In this document: positions 55,271-62,674 of the stretch, piece after piece
How the letters are laid out: the number at the start of each line of letters is the position of its first letter
Numbering within the stretch: the stretch's first letter is position 1
Source of the DNA: Niabella beijingensis
GTDB taxonomy: Bacteria > Bacteroidota > Bacteroidia > Chitinophagales > Chitinophagaceae
DNA: 64,000 bases
Reading direction: 5' to 3'
Assembly: GCF_020034665.1 (NCBI RefSeq)
Contig: NZ_JAIQDI010000001.1
Location: forward strand, 806,001-870,000
The notes under the pieces: model-generated
Seen by the model: only the letters and a program-made list of their open reading frames with translations
Database searches by the model: none
Told to the model about the DNA's origin: nothing
Program-made: the position numbers and the translations under genes

Positions 55271-57120
55271 TAGTTATTGATCTGAAGCAGTACTACTTTT
55301 CCATCCATGGTCGTCACCGCAATTTTACGGTCATTGATAAACTGAAGATCATGTATCAGGCAATTTGCTACTTTATGCACCCATACGGTAGCGCCGGTCT
55401 TCCGGTCAAATGCGGCAATAACCCCTTTATCGCTGAAAGCATATACCCGTCCGTTCCGTTCGGTTATTTTTGAAGGGTTCAATTCGTAGTTAAAAACATT
55501 CCCGGTTTTCCACACAATAACGGCACTGTCGGCCTTTGTATCAATCCCTACCAGGTGTCCCTGCATGGTTTTGGCGAATACCAGTTTTTTATCTGCCGAT
55601 AACCCCATCGACTCCCGTACGGAATGCTCGTTCCAGCGGTGTTTCCAGATCAGCCTGCCCGTAGCAGCGTCCAATGCGCTCATATAACGGTCCGGCGCCA
55701 CTATAAAGATGCGGCCAAAGGCCGTTACCGGCAAACAGGATGCCGGCGAAAGCATCCGGTTTCCATAGCCATCGGTAAAGACCCATTCCGCTTTCCCGGT
55801 TTTACTGTTGAGTGCATATAACTGATTGCCCCAGCTGCCAAAGATCAGTTTGCCATCTGTATAGAGCGGTGTAGCTTTTACAAAATTCCGGACACTATCA
55901 TAGTGCCAGATCAGCTTGCCATCCGAAAGACGCAGCGCTCTGAATTTTCCCTCGGAAGACCCTACGAAAACAGTTCCTTCCTTTATAACCGGCGTGGCAA
56001 CGATGGACTTTTCAGTGGCGGTTGACCAGAGCAGTTTCCCATTGTCGGCATTAAGGCAATAAATGGTTCCGTCTGTGGAAGGGATCACCAGCCGGTTCTT
56101 TTCAATCGCCGGCGCTGCGTAGATCTTTCCCCCGGTCACAAACCGCCATACCACCCGGTTTGCAGCGGGATCAATGGCCAGCACCCTTCCGCGGCTGTCG
56201 GGTGTAAGGATCCGGTTTTTATACAATACAAAACCGTTACCAATATCCGACGAATCCTGGTACCGCCATACTTCTTTTACCTGCGGATACTGTTGATTTA
56301 CGGCATAAGACGGCCGGAACCATTTTTGTGTGTCTGTATCCAGATGATGGTCCTTTAATTCCACAACTGCCCATTCTTTCTTTGTTTCCCGCCCCGGTTT
56401 TCGTTCGCGGTAAGTGGCGCGTCCGTTCTCTATGGTAATAATGTTGTAGCCGCCGATGCTGTCCTTAGCCCTCAGGTTAGAGCGCCCCATTACCCCGGGG
56501 ATGCCTTCGAAATCGTATTGCCGGTTCTGGTGTCCGTGCCCGCACATATACAATTGTATATTGTGTCTCTTCAGCCGGTCGGCGATCTCGTACCAGTTAT
56601 TTAATGAAGAATCCAGCGGATAGTGATCTACGAATATGATCGGTTCTCTTGCAGGGATGGTGGCCAGCACCGAATCCAGCCATACAATATTGCCGTAAGG
56701 CACCTGGCCCGGACTCATTTTCATATTGGGGCCGCAATTGGCACCCAGGAAATGAATGCCTTCATAACTGAAGGCGAATACTTCATTGCCGAATATACGG
56801 TTAAAGGTATTGGTACCGCTTTCCGACCAGTTATCATCATGATTGCCCGGAACGATGTACCAGGGCTTGTTCAGCGAATCCAGTAGCTGCCTGGCCAGCT
56901 GTATTTCCGTATCGGCGCCGAATTCTGTGATATCCCCGGAAGCGATCACAAAGCGGATATCCGGGTTCGCATTGATGTCTCTTACCGTTCTGCGGAGATC
57001 TTCATCTGCATCATGAGAGCCGATATGAAGGTCGGAGATCTGGGCAAATTGAAAAGAAGGTTGGGCAGCAGCCAGTTTTACAAAAAAGCAGTAAAGGCCA
57101 ATAAAGAGGATTCGTTTCAT
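55270..57120 (-). CDS. Metallophosphoesterase fused to PQQ-like beta-propeller
   Basis: A 616-residue secreted protein with a signal peptide (MKRILFIGLYCFFVKLAAAQ). Residues about 25-250 form a calcineurin-like phosphoesterase: QISDLHIGSHD, IASGDITEFG, VPGNHDDNWS, VDHYPLDS and MCGHGHQNR are all present. Residues about 290-616 are PQQ-type propeller blades (GTIYCLNADNGKLLWSTAT, ALRLSDGKLIWHYDS, ALDAATGRLIWKHRW). A fusion like this suggests an extracytoplasmic phosphoesterase with a binding propeller. Substrate unknown. It is translationally coupled to mnmD. Confidence 0.9.
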   Translation of the reverse strand: MKRILFIGLYCFFVKLAAAQPSFQFAQISDLHIGSHDADEDLRRTVRDINANPDIRFVIASGDITEFGADTEIQLARQLLDSLNKPWYIVPGNHDDNWSESGTNTFNRIFGNEVFAFSYEGIHFLGANCGPNMKMSPGQVPYGNIVWLDSVLATIPAREPIIFVDHYPLDSSLNNWYEIADRLKRHNIQLYMCGHGHQNRQYDFEGIPGVMGRSNLRAKDSIGGYNIITIENGRATYRERKPGRETKKEWAVVELKDHHLDTDTQKWFRPSYAVNQQYPQVKEVWRYQDSSDIGNGFVLYKNRILTPDSRGRVLAIDPAANRVVWRFVTGGKIYAAPAIEKNRLVIPSTDGTIYCLNADNGKLLWSTATEKSIVATPVIKEGTVFVGSSEGKFRALRLSDGKLIWHYDSVRNFVKATPLYTDGKLIFGSWGNQLYALNSKTGKAEWVFTDGYGNRMLSPASCLPVTAFGRIFIVAPDRYMSALDAATGRLIWKHRWNEHSVRESMGLSADKKLVFAKTMQGHLVGIDTKADSAVIVWKTGNVFNYELNPSKITERNGRVYAFSDKGVIAAFDRKTGATVWVHKVANCLIHDLQFINDRKIAVTTMDGKVVLLQINN

Positions 57121-57183
57121 TGGAGAAAGATAGGCAAGATATCCTTACCGGCAAATCCATCTGTCAAAAACCGGTATCAATTT

Positions 57184-57825
57184 TTAGTTAAGCAGAAAAC
57201 GCCCCAGCGCGTCCACCGTCGCCAGAAGGTGATCGGCCTTATGTTCCCTCAGCTCCATCTCGGTACCGTACCCATACAATACGCCGGCCGCGGTCACTCC
57301 ATTATTCCGGGCACCGATGAGATCATATTTCCGGTCGCCCACCATAACAGTGGCAGCCGGATCCAGCTCATATAATGTCAATGTGTGCCGGATCAATGCT
57401 GTTTTGTCGGCCATTGTATGATCCGGGTTGCTGCCGATAATGTCTTCAAAAAAAACATCCAGTTTAAAATGCCCGGCAATAGTGCGGGCAAAAGCCTGTT
57501 GTTTGGAGGTAACCACAAAAAGCCGGTGCCGGGCAGCAGCCAGTTGTTCCAGCAGGGGCTTAATCCCATCATATAGATTATTTTCATACAGGCCTTTATC
57601 CTGGTAATATTCCCTGTAAAAAGCGACAGCACTATTCACCGCTTCGTCGGCAAGTGCATACCGGGTTTTAAATGTATGGTGTAAGGGAGGGCCGATAAAC
57701 TGTCGGAGGGATTCCGGATCTGTTTCACGGATATTCATCTTTTCCAGTGCAAAAAGCACGGCATTTTGTATGCCCTGACTGGAATCCGTTAGGGTTCCGT
57801 CCATATCAAAAAAGATATTTTTCAT
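57184..57825 (-). CDS. HAD-family phosphatase (phosphoglycolate-phosphatase-like)
   Basis: About 213 residues. HAD motif I FFDMDGTLTDS (nucleophile Asp7), motif II VVTSKQ, motif III Lys and motif IV VMVGDRKYDLIGARNNG are visible, with a helical cap (FIGPPLHHTFKTRY) like that of Gph/PpaX. It probably hydrolyses a small phosphate ester. The ATG at 57825 is chosen. It lies just downstream of ssrA on the same strand. Confidence 0.9.
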   Translation of the reverse strand: MKNIFFDMDGTLTDSSQGIQNAVLFALEKMNIRETDPESLRQFIGPPLHHTFKTRYALADEAVNSAVAFYREYYQDKGLYENNLYDGIKPLLEQLAAARHRLFVVTSKQQAFARTIAGHFKLDVFFEDIIGSNPDHTMADKTALIRHTLTLYELDPAATVMVGDRKYDLIGARNNGVTAAGVLYGYGTEMELREHKADHLLATVDALGRFLLN

Positions 57826-57883
57826 AAACTTCAAATAAAAAACCTGTGGAGCAGTGATCATTCACGGCAACCCACAGGTATCG

Positions 57884-58258
57884 TGGAGGCGAGGGGAGTC
57901 GAACCCCTGTCCAAACATATCCTTCAAAAGCCTTCTACATGCTTATTTCTTATATTAATTGTCGGTAAGGAGCAGGGAAAGAACAAACCAATTCCTTACT
58001 TAGCTGTATGGGTCTTTTGCTACCGGCACAGCCTGAGGTAACAGCATCCTGTTTTTGTTTGATGAGTCGGCGGCGGAGCGTGGTAACAGAACAACCGGCT
58101 CAACGCGGCCCTAATGACTACTTAATCACTGATTAGGCAGCCATGGCATACTGAGTATTGCCATTTAAAATTTGAGTATTCAGATTAACGGGCTAATTAC
58201 ACAACGCCCGGCATGCTTCTACCTTCAAAGATCTACGCTGTCAAAACCAAACGCCCCC
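57884..58258 (-). ncRNA. ssrA: Transfer-messenger RNA (tmRNA)
   Basis: About 375 nt. The 5' end GGGGGCG (58258-58252) pairs with the 3' end CGCCTCC (57891-57885), closing an alanine-tRNA-like acceptor stem; the discriminator A is at 57884 and CCA is not encoded. The T-arm GGGGTTCGACTCCCC is present, and the 5' part reads TTTGGTTTTGACAGCGTAGA, a D-loop typical of tmRNA. The tag frame on the reverse strand, near 58165-58135, encodes GNTQYAMAA then a stop; a resume codon at the start would normally be read after the alanine. It rescues stalled ribosomes and tags the products for proteolysis. A -7 element TATCTTTG at 58295-58288 precedes it. Confidence 0.93.
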
Positions 58259-58317
58259 TGACGATTGTTCATCCAGAAATCAGCATACAAAGATACGGAT
58301 TAAAAAGGAGATTTATA
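58248..58317. repeat. 70-bp direct repeat, copy A (ssrA 5' end and promoter)
   Basis: Identical over 70 bp to copy B at 58635-58704, 387 bp apart. It covers the first 11 bases of tmRNA, the ssrA promoter and the last codons (YKSPF and stop) of the GIY-YIG gene. Confidence 0.95.
58288..58295 (-). promoter_or_regulatory. -7 element of ssrA
   Basis: Reverse-strand TATCTTTG matches TAnnTTTG. It lies 29 bp before the mature tmRNA 5' end, so a short 5' leader must be trimmed, as is usual for tmRNA. An identical copy occurs at 58682-58675. Confidence 0.5.
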
Positions 58318-58593
58318 ACGCTCAATCAGGCCCATCGCAATTTCAGGGTATAGGACAAGATTTTCTATATACTTCCGGCTTTTCATCTTCTTGATATGCT
58401 GCTCCACTTTCCGTGCCTGAAGATAACTAAGATCTGCAATTGTAAAATAAAGCTCCCAATCCGAATACCGCGCAGTAAAACTTCCCGCATGCTTCTTGTC
58501 CCGATGTTCGTTCAAACGATCGCTGAGCTCAAGACAACTACCGATGTAAAATCTCTTTGCTGCAGGTGAATACAGAATGTATACATAGGCCAT
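58300..58593 (-). CDS. GIY-YIG nuclease-family protein
   Basis: A 97-residue single-domain GIY-YIG protein. The motif is split as YVYILYS ... RFYIGSC, then LSDRLNEHRDKKHAGSFTARY and ARKVEQHIKKMKSRKYIENL, which contain the expected Arg, Glu and His residues of the UvrC-like endonuclease fold. I start at the ATG at 58593; the longer frame reads through a duplicated ssrA 5' fragment. It ends 41 bp before tmRNA on the same strand. Upstream there is a copy of the ssrA promoter, which may drive this gene. Small GIY-YIG proteins are often found next to tRNA and tmRNA genes; whether it cuts DNA is unknown. Confidence 0.82.
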   Translation of the reverse strand: MAYVYILYSPAAKRFYIGSCLELSDRLNEHRDKKHAGSFTARYSDWELYFTIADLSYLQARKVEQHIKKMKSRKYIENLVLYPEIAMGLIERYKSPF

Positions 58594-58605
58594 AAATATC
58601 GTTTT

Positions 58606-58634
58606 TACGCTGTCAATCCCGATAGCTATCGGGA
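58606..58634 (-). repeat. Partial ssrA 5' sequence interrupted by an 18-bp palindrome
   Basis: TACGCTGTCAA at 58606-58616 matches 58234-58244 inside tmRNA. It is followed by TCCCGATAGCTATCGGGA (58617-58634), a perfect palindrome, and then by repeat copy B. In the true ssrA only three bases separate the same two flanks, so the palindrome replaces or is inserted in the tmRNA D-arm remnant. Confidence 0.8.
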
Positions 58635-58704
58635 CAAACGCCCCCTGACGATTGTTCATCCAGAAATCAGCATACAAAGATACGGATTAAAAAGGAGATT
58701 TATA
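58635..58704. repeat. 70-bp direct repeat, copy B
   Basis: Second copy of the repeat at 58248-58317, identical over 70 bp. It contains a duplicate of the ssrA -7 element (58682-58675) and the 11 bases of the tmRNA 5' end, and lies directly upstream of the GIY-YIG gene. Confidence 0.95.
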
Positions 58705-58758
58705 TTGTTCGATTAAGTTTGTACCTATTGGTGAAACAGGGCGGCCAGGGTCTCCGAT
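58687..58758 (-). pseudogene. 3' remnant of a second GIY-YIG-type gene
   Basis: On the reverse strand an open stretch encodes a tail ending SPIGTNLIEQYKSPF and stop. The last residues match the end of the intact GIY-YIG protein (GLIERYKSPF). The frame is closed upstream by a stop near 58759 and no GIY-YIG motif is present, so this is a truncated relic of an earlier copy. Confidence 0.6.
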
Positions 58759-58818
58759 TTAGAACACAACCCTCAACAACCGCAAAGCATTCTGTGCTTC
58801 TGTAGCATCCTCAACCGG

Positions 58819-59946
58819 TTACTTCACCCGGTTGAGCACCTCCCAGTTATCGCCCTGCTTTTCATTTTCAGTAATGGCTATACCGATTCGCACCAACAGG
58901 GTACCATCCGATCGGCGCTGGATCCAGTTTGTGCCCGACAACCGGTCGTCTGCATCAGTCCCGCCCTCCCGGTAATCATTCGCTTCATAGAACTGTGCCA
59001 GCCGGGTAAGTTCGGTACCGAACCGGGTGCTGCCGGCAAGCGAACGCAGCACTGTAAGCAACAGTTCTTTTTTTGCCAGGGCACTGCTGGTATCCATGTT
59101 GCTGTGCTTCATCCCAACCTCAAAGTAAAGCTCCGTATTATCGCAACCCGCTAAGCAGGCAGTGATACTGGTATCCCCTGCACTCATTTTCTCTTCCAGC
59201 GTTTCGGTAAAATTATGTTCGTCGATACTGCGCTTCCGGATCACTGTTACCGGGCCGTTATTGAAAATGCTTTTATCCTTCCGTCCCCCCAGCACGCAGT
59301 TGGTAAGGTAGCTGGTTTCATAAAGATTGCCTTCCTTATACACAAAATGAAAATCCCGTGGCGCGGTCTCATTTGCATCCGGGTAGTTCCGGAAATTCTT
59401 TGATAGCGAAACCGTAAGGATCCCTTTGTCGAACCGGTAATCTGAAATGATATTATACGAAAAAGGAGCATAGGTTAAGATGGAGTGATGCTGACCATAT
59501 TGAAGACTGTCCTTCATAATGTAATAGTCCAGCTGACCGTTTGTTTGTGCGCTTCCTCCCAACATGCCTTCCGATTCCCTTCGGATGATATAATCCGGTA
59601 TCCGGTCCCCGTTCAGGTCCTCCCGGGCAACGATCGAATAATAAACGGAATACGGCATTCCTTCATCTTCCAGCGCAATGGAAAAAGGCAGACTGTCCAG
59701 GTTCAGCTCTTTGTACCGGCCATCCGGACTTTCGCCCATCACAAGTTGTTTTAAAAAATGGTAAGCCGCACTTCCCGTATCCAATGCCGTGTGTTGCAGT
59801 GCAGGAGGCTGTTTTGCGGACATGCTGTTATCCTGTGCCGATACAGCAACCGGAGCAGTTGTTGTTTTTTCCTGATCGGTTTTACAGGCCTGCACCAGTA
59901 TTGCCAGGATAAGGCAATAACCTATTGTCCTTCCCAGGTTTTTCAT
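58819..59946 (-). CDS. Hypothetical lipoprotein
   Basis: A 375-residue lipoprotein (signal ending ILVQAC, Cys21). I do not recognise the family. Residues about 110-120 read REDLNGDRIPDYIIRRES, a calcium-loop-like DxNxDxxxD sequence typical of VCBS/FG-GAP-type or EF-like repeats. The rest is mixed alpha/beta. It lies 21 bp downstream of rseP on the same strand. Confidence 0.75.
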   Translation of the reverse strand: MKNLGRTIGYCLILAILVQACKTDQEKTTTAPVAVSAQDNSMSAKQPPALQHTALDTGSAAYHFLKQLVMGESPDGRYKELNLDSLPFSIALEDEGMPYSVYYSIVAREDLNGDRIPDYIIRRESEGMLGGSAQTNGQLDYYIMKDSLQYGQHHSILTYAPFSYNIISDYRFDKGILTVSLSKNFRNYPDANETAPRDFHFVYKEGNLYETSYLTNCVLGGRKDKSIFNNGPVTVIRKRSIDEHNFTETLEEKMSAGDTSITACLAGCDNTELYFEVGMKHSNMDTSSALAKKELLLTVLRSLAGSTRFGTELTRLAQFYEANDYREGGTDADDRLSGTNWIQRRSDGTLLVRIGIAITENEKQGDNWEVLNRVK

Positions 59947-59967
59947 TGCTGTATTTATATAAACCGG

Positions 59968-61323
59968 CTACTTGAAGAGCCTGAAAATATCCAGTCCCAA
60001 TGCATAGGCCATCAGCCCCAGCAGCAGCACCATACCCACCATCTGTGCATACTCCATAAATTTATCGCCCGGCTTCCGCCCGGTGATCATTTCATAAAGC
60101 GTGAACAGGGCATGACCGCCATCCAGCGCCGGTATGGGCAGCACATTCATAAATGCCAGGATAATGGAGAACAAACCCGTCATCGTCCAGAACCGTTCCC
60201 AGTCCCAGGATCCGCCGAATGTTTTACCGATGCTGATCACACTGCCGAGGTTATCACTTACGGCATGTTCCTTGGAAGTGAACAGCAGCTTGATCCCTTC
60301 AATATATTCCAGCAAGCGGTTAACACCGTATTTAATACCTGCGGGGATGGACTCCAGAAAACCATACTCCTTTTTTTCAAAGGTGATGAATTTCAATGCC
60401 GACTGGGTGCTATACCCCACTTTTCCGGCATCATTGAGTTTAGCCCCTACCTGTACTGTATCCGTATTATTGCGAAGTACATTCAGCGTGACCGTTTTGT
60501 TCTTATAGTTTTTCACCTGCCTTGCAAAGTCGCTATAGTACAATGCAGGTGTACCGTTAATACCGATGATGCGGTCGCCCTTCAGTAAATTGCCGGAAGT
60601 AAATTTAGCAATGGATTTGTCCACACTGTCGACCACGTTCGGGAACCGCACCGCAACAAAATTCTTTAACTGGTTCCGGGTCAGTTCTTTTAAAAAGCCC
60701 GGAGGAAAATTGATCACGGTATCCTTTCCATCCCTTCTTATGCTGAGCGCATTTTTTTCATTCAGCAGCAGCCGCTTGGGCAGGTCATCAAAATAAACCA
60801 GTTCCTGGTTGTTCACCTTAGTGATTACATCCCCGTCGCGCAGTCCTACTTTCAGTGCCATGGAATCCGCTGCGATACCGTATTTCATATTTGCCACCGG
60901 CAGTTTCTCCTCTCCCCAAACAAAAAGGATCATGGCAAAAATGATAAGCGCCAGCACGAAGTTGATGATCACCCCGGCCAGCATGATGATCAGACGCTGC
61001 CAGGCGGGCTTTGAGCGGAACTCCCAGGGCTGGGCCGGTTGTTTCATCGCCTCTTTGTCCATACTTTCATCGATCATCCCGCTGATCTTCACATAGCCCC
61101 CCAGCGGCACCCAGCCGATACCATATTCCGTTTCGCCGATCTTTTTTTTCCAGAGGGAGAACCAGGGGTTGAAGAACAGGTAGAATTTCTCAACGCGGCA
61201 GCCGAACCATTTGGCAGTGATAAAATGCCCGAATTCGTGTAAAGCAATCAGGATGGAGAAGGATAAAATAAACTGACCTACATTAGCGCCAAAGGCCGAC
61301 CAGTTAAAAGCTAATAAAACCAT
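59968..61323 (-). CDS. rseP: Site-2 protease RseP
   Basis: A 451-residue intramembrane zinc metalloprotease. The first helix contains HEFGH at 29-33 (HExxH); the third metal ligand Asp is in NVLPIPALDGGHALF near the C-terminus. Two PDZ-like segments lie between (KVGLRDGDVITKVNNQELV and LLKGDRIIGINGTPALYY). It cleaves membrane-bound anti-sigma factors, and may act on FecR-type proteins such as that at 44915. It lies downstream of dxr, as in many Bacteroidota. A -7 element is at 61368-61361. Confidence 0.94.
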   Translation of the reverse strand: MVLLAFNWSAFGANVGQFILSFSILIALHEFGHFITAKWFGCRVEKFYLFFNPWFSLWKKKIGETEYGIGWVPLGGYVKISGMIDESMDKEAMKQPAQPWEFRSKPAWQRLIIMLAGVIINFVLALIIFAMILFVWGEEKLPVANMKYGIAADSMALKVGLRDGDVITKVNNQELVYFDDLPKRLLLNEKNALSIRRDGKDTVINFPPGFLKELTRNQLKNFVAVRFPNVVDSVDKSIAKFTSGNLLKGDRIIGINGTPALYYSDFARQVKNYKNKTVTLNVLRNNTDTVQVGAKLNDAGKVGYSTQSALKFITFEKKEYGFLESIPAGIKYGVNRLLEYIEGIKLLFTSKEHAVSDNLGSVISIGKTFGGSWDWERFWTMTGLFSIILAFMNVLPIPALDGGHALFTLYEMITGRKPGDKFMEYAQMVGMVLLLGLMAYALGLDIFRLFK

Positions 61324-61360
61324 GTATTATTAATAAGATATATAATTTTTATTCCGGGTG

Positions 61361-61368
61361 CAAAGATA
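61361..61368 (-). promoter_or_regulatory. -7 element of rseP
   Basis: Reverse-strand TATCTTTG matches TAnnTTTG, about 37 bp upstream of the rseP ATG at 61323, indicating that rseP has its own promoter apart from dxr. Confidence 0.45.
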
Positions 61369-61438
61369 GGGTGATAAAAATTCTAAACTTCAACTATCAA
61401 ATCCCAAATATCCGGTTCCCGTAACAATTAACAACTGC

Positions 61439-62593
61439 TTATAACCGGATGATATCCGCCGCCAGTGTACGTGCCTCCGCATCGCTGTCTAAATAATCGG
61501 TCAGGGACGGTTTTTTCACATGGGTGACCTGCTGCATTACCTTTTCGATCACATCGGTCATTTCGAGGAAACCGATCCGGTTTTTCAAAAAGGCGTATAC
61601 GGCGATCTCATTGGCGGCATTCATCACACAGGGAAGGTTGCCGCCGGTTTCCAGCGCTTCCATGGCCAGGGCCAGGTTGCGGAATGTTTTCAGATCCGGT
61701 TCTTCAAACGTAAACGTGTTCATCCGTTTGAAATCAAAACGGGGGTGGTCATTGAGGATCCGCGACGGGAACCCCATGGCATACTGGATCGGCAGCCGCA
61801 TATCCGGCAATCCGACCTGCGCCTTGATGCTGCCGTCTTCAAACTGTACCATGCTGTGGATAGCGCTTTGGGGATGAATCAGCACATCGATCTGATCGGG
61901 CTTGAGGTTGAAAAGCCATTTGGCTTCGATCATTTCCAGCCCTTTATTCATCAGGGTGGCAGAATCTATGGAGATCTTTGCCCCCATTTCCCAGTTGGGA
62001 TGCTGAAGGGCATGTTCTCTTTTTACATTTACCAGGTAATTGGGTTTGCGCCCGATAAAGGGACCACCCGATGCGGTAAGGTATACTTTTTCGATCTTGT
62101 TACGCGTTTCCCCGATCAGGCATTGAAAGATGGCAGAGTGTTCGGAGTCCACAGGTATGATGGGTACCCGTTTTTCCACCGCCATATTCATTACGATATC
62201 ACCGGCAACCACCAGGGTTTCCTTATTGGCCAGGGCGACGGCCTTCCCGTTCTCAATCGCTTTTATAGTAGGTTTGAACCCCGCAAATCCCACGATTGCT
62301 GCCAGCATCAGATCATATACATCCATAGCGGCCACTTCTTCCAGTGCGTCCTCTCCTGCAAACACTTTAATATCCGTTTTGCCAAGTGCATCTTTTACCG
62401 CTCCGTACCGGCTCTCATCGCCTATTACCACAATATTGGGATTACAGGCAAGGGCCTGCTCGACCAGCAGCTGATCATTTGAAAAAGCCGTTAATACTTC
62501 TACCGAAAATTTATCCGGGTTCTTTTCTATTACATCCAGGGCTTGCTTTCCGATAGAACCGGTAGAGCCAAAAATGGCTATTCGTTTTATCAT
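61439..62593 (-). CDS. dxr: 1-deoxy-D-xylulose 5-phosphate reductoisomerase
   Basis: A 384-residue enzyme of the MEP isoprenoid pathway that converts DXP to MEP with NADPH. NADPH motif GSTGSIG at 9-15; ALANKETLVVAGD; the metal/substrate blocks VPIIPVDSEHSAIFQCL and TASGGPF; and a C-terminal helical domain with MNAANEIAVYAFL. AGGAGA lies 8-13 bases before the ATG at 62593. It is upstream of rseP. Confidence 0.96.
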   Translation of the reverse strand: MIKRIAIFGSTGSIGKQALDVIEKNPDKFSVEVLTAFSNDQLLVEQALACNPNIVVIGDESRYGAVKDALGKTDIKVFAGEDALEEVAAMDVYDLMLAAIVGFAGFKPTIKAIENGKAVALANKETLVVAGDIVMNMAVEKRVPIIPVDSEHSAIFQCLIGETRNKIEKVYLTASGGPFIGRKPNYLVNVKREHALQHPNWEMGAKISIDSATLMNKGLEMIEAKWLFNLKPDQIDVLIHPQSAIHSMVQFEDGSIKAQVGLPDMRLPIQYAMGFPSRILNDHPRFDFKRMNTFTFEEPDLKTFRNLALAMEALETGGNLPCVMNAANEIAVYAFLKNRIGFLEMTDVIEKVMQQVTHVKKPSLTDYLDSDAEARTLAADIIRL

Positions 62594-62674
62594 ACGTTCG
62601 TCTCCTATTTGCGTTTCTAGTGTTTCTGACTTAAAGCGGCTAAGATAGGGGCTGTTTCAGGAATAAAAAAATGC

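Noticed and set aside
57884..57960. Separate tRNA gene near 57.9 kb
   Set aside because: The T-arm and acceptor sequence there belong to the tmRNA 3' end; no anticodon arm is present. No ordinary tRNA or rRNA gene was seen in the window.
58606..58704. Second functional tmRNA gene
   Set aside because: Only the first bases and promoter are duplicated and an 18-bp palindrome interrupts them; no T-arm, tag or 3' acceptor strand follows.
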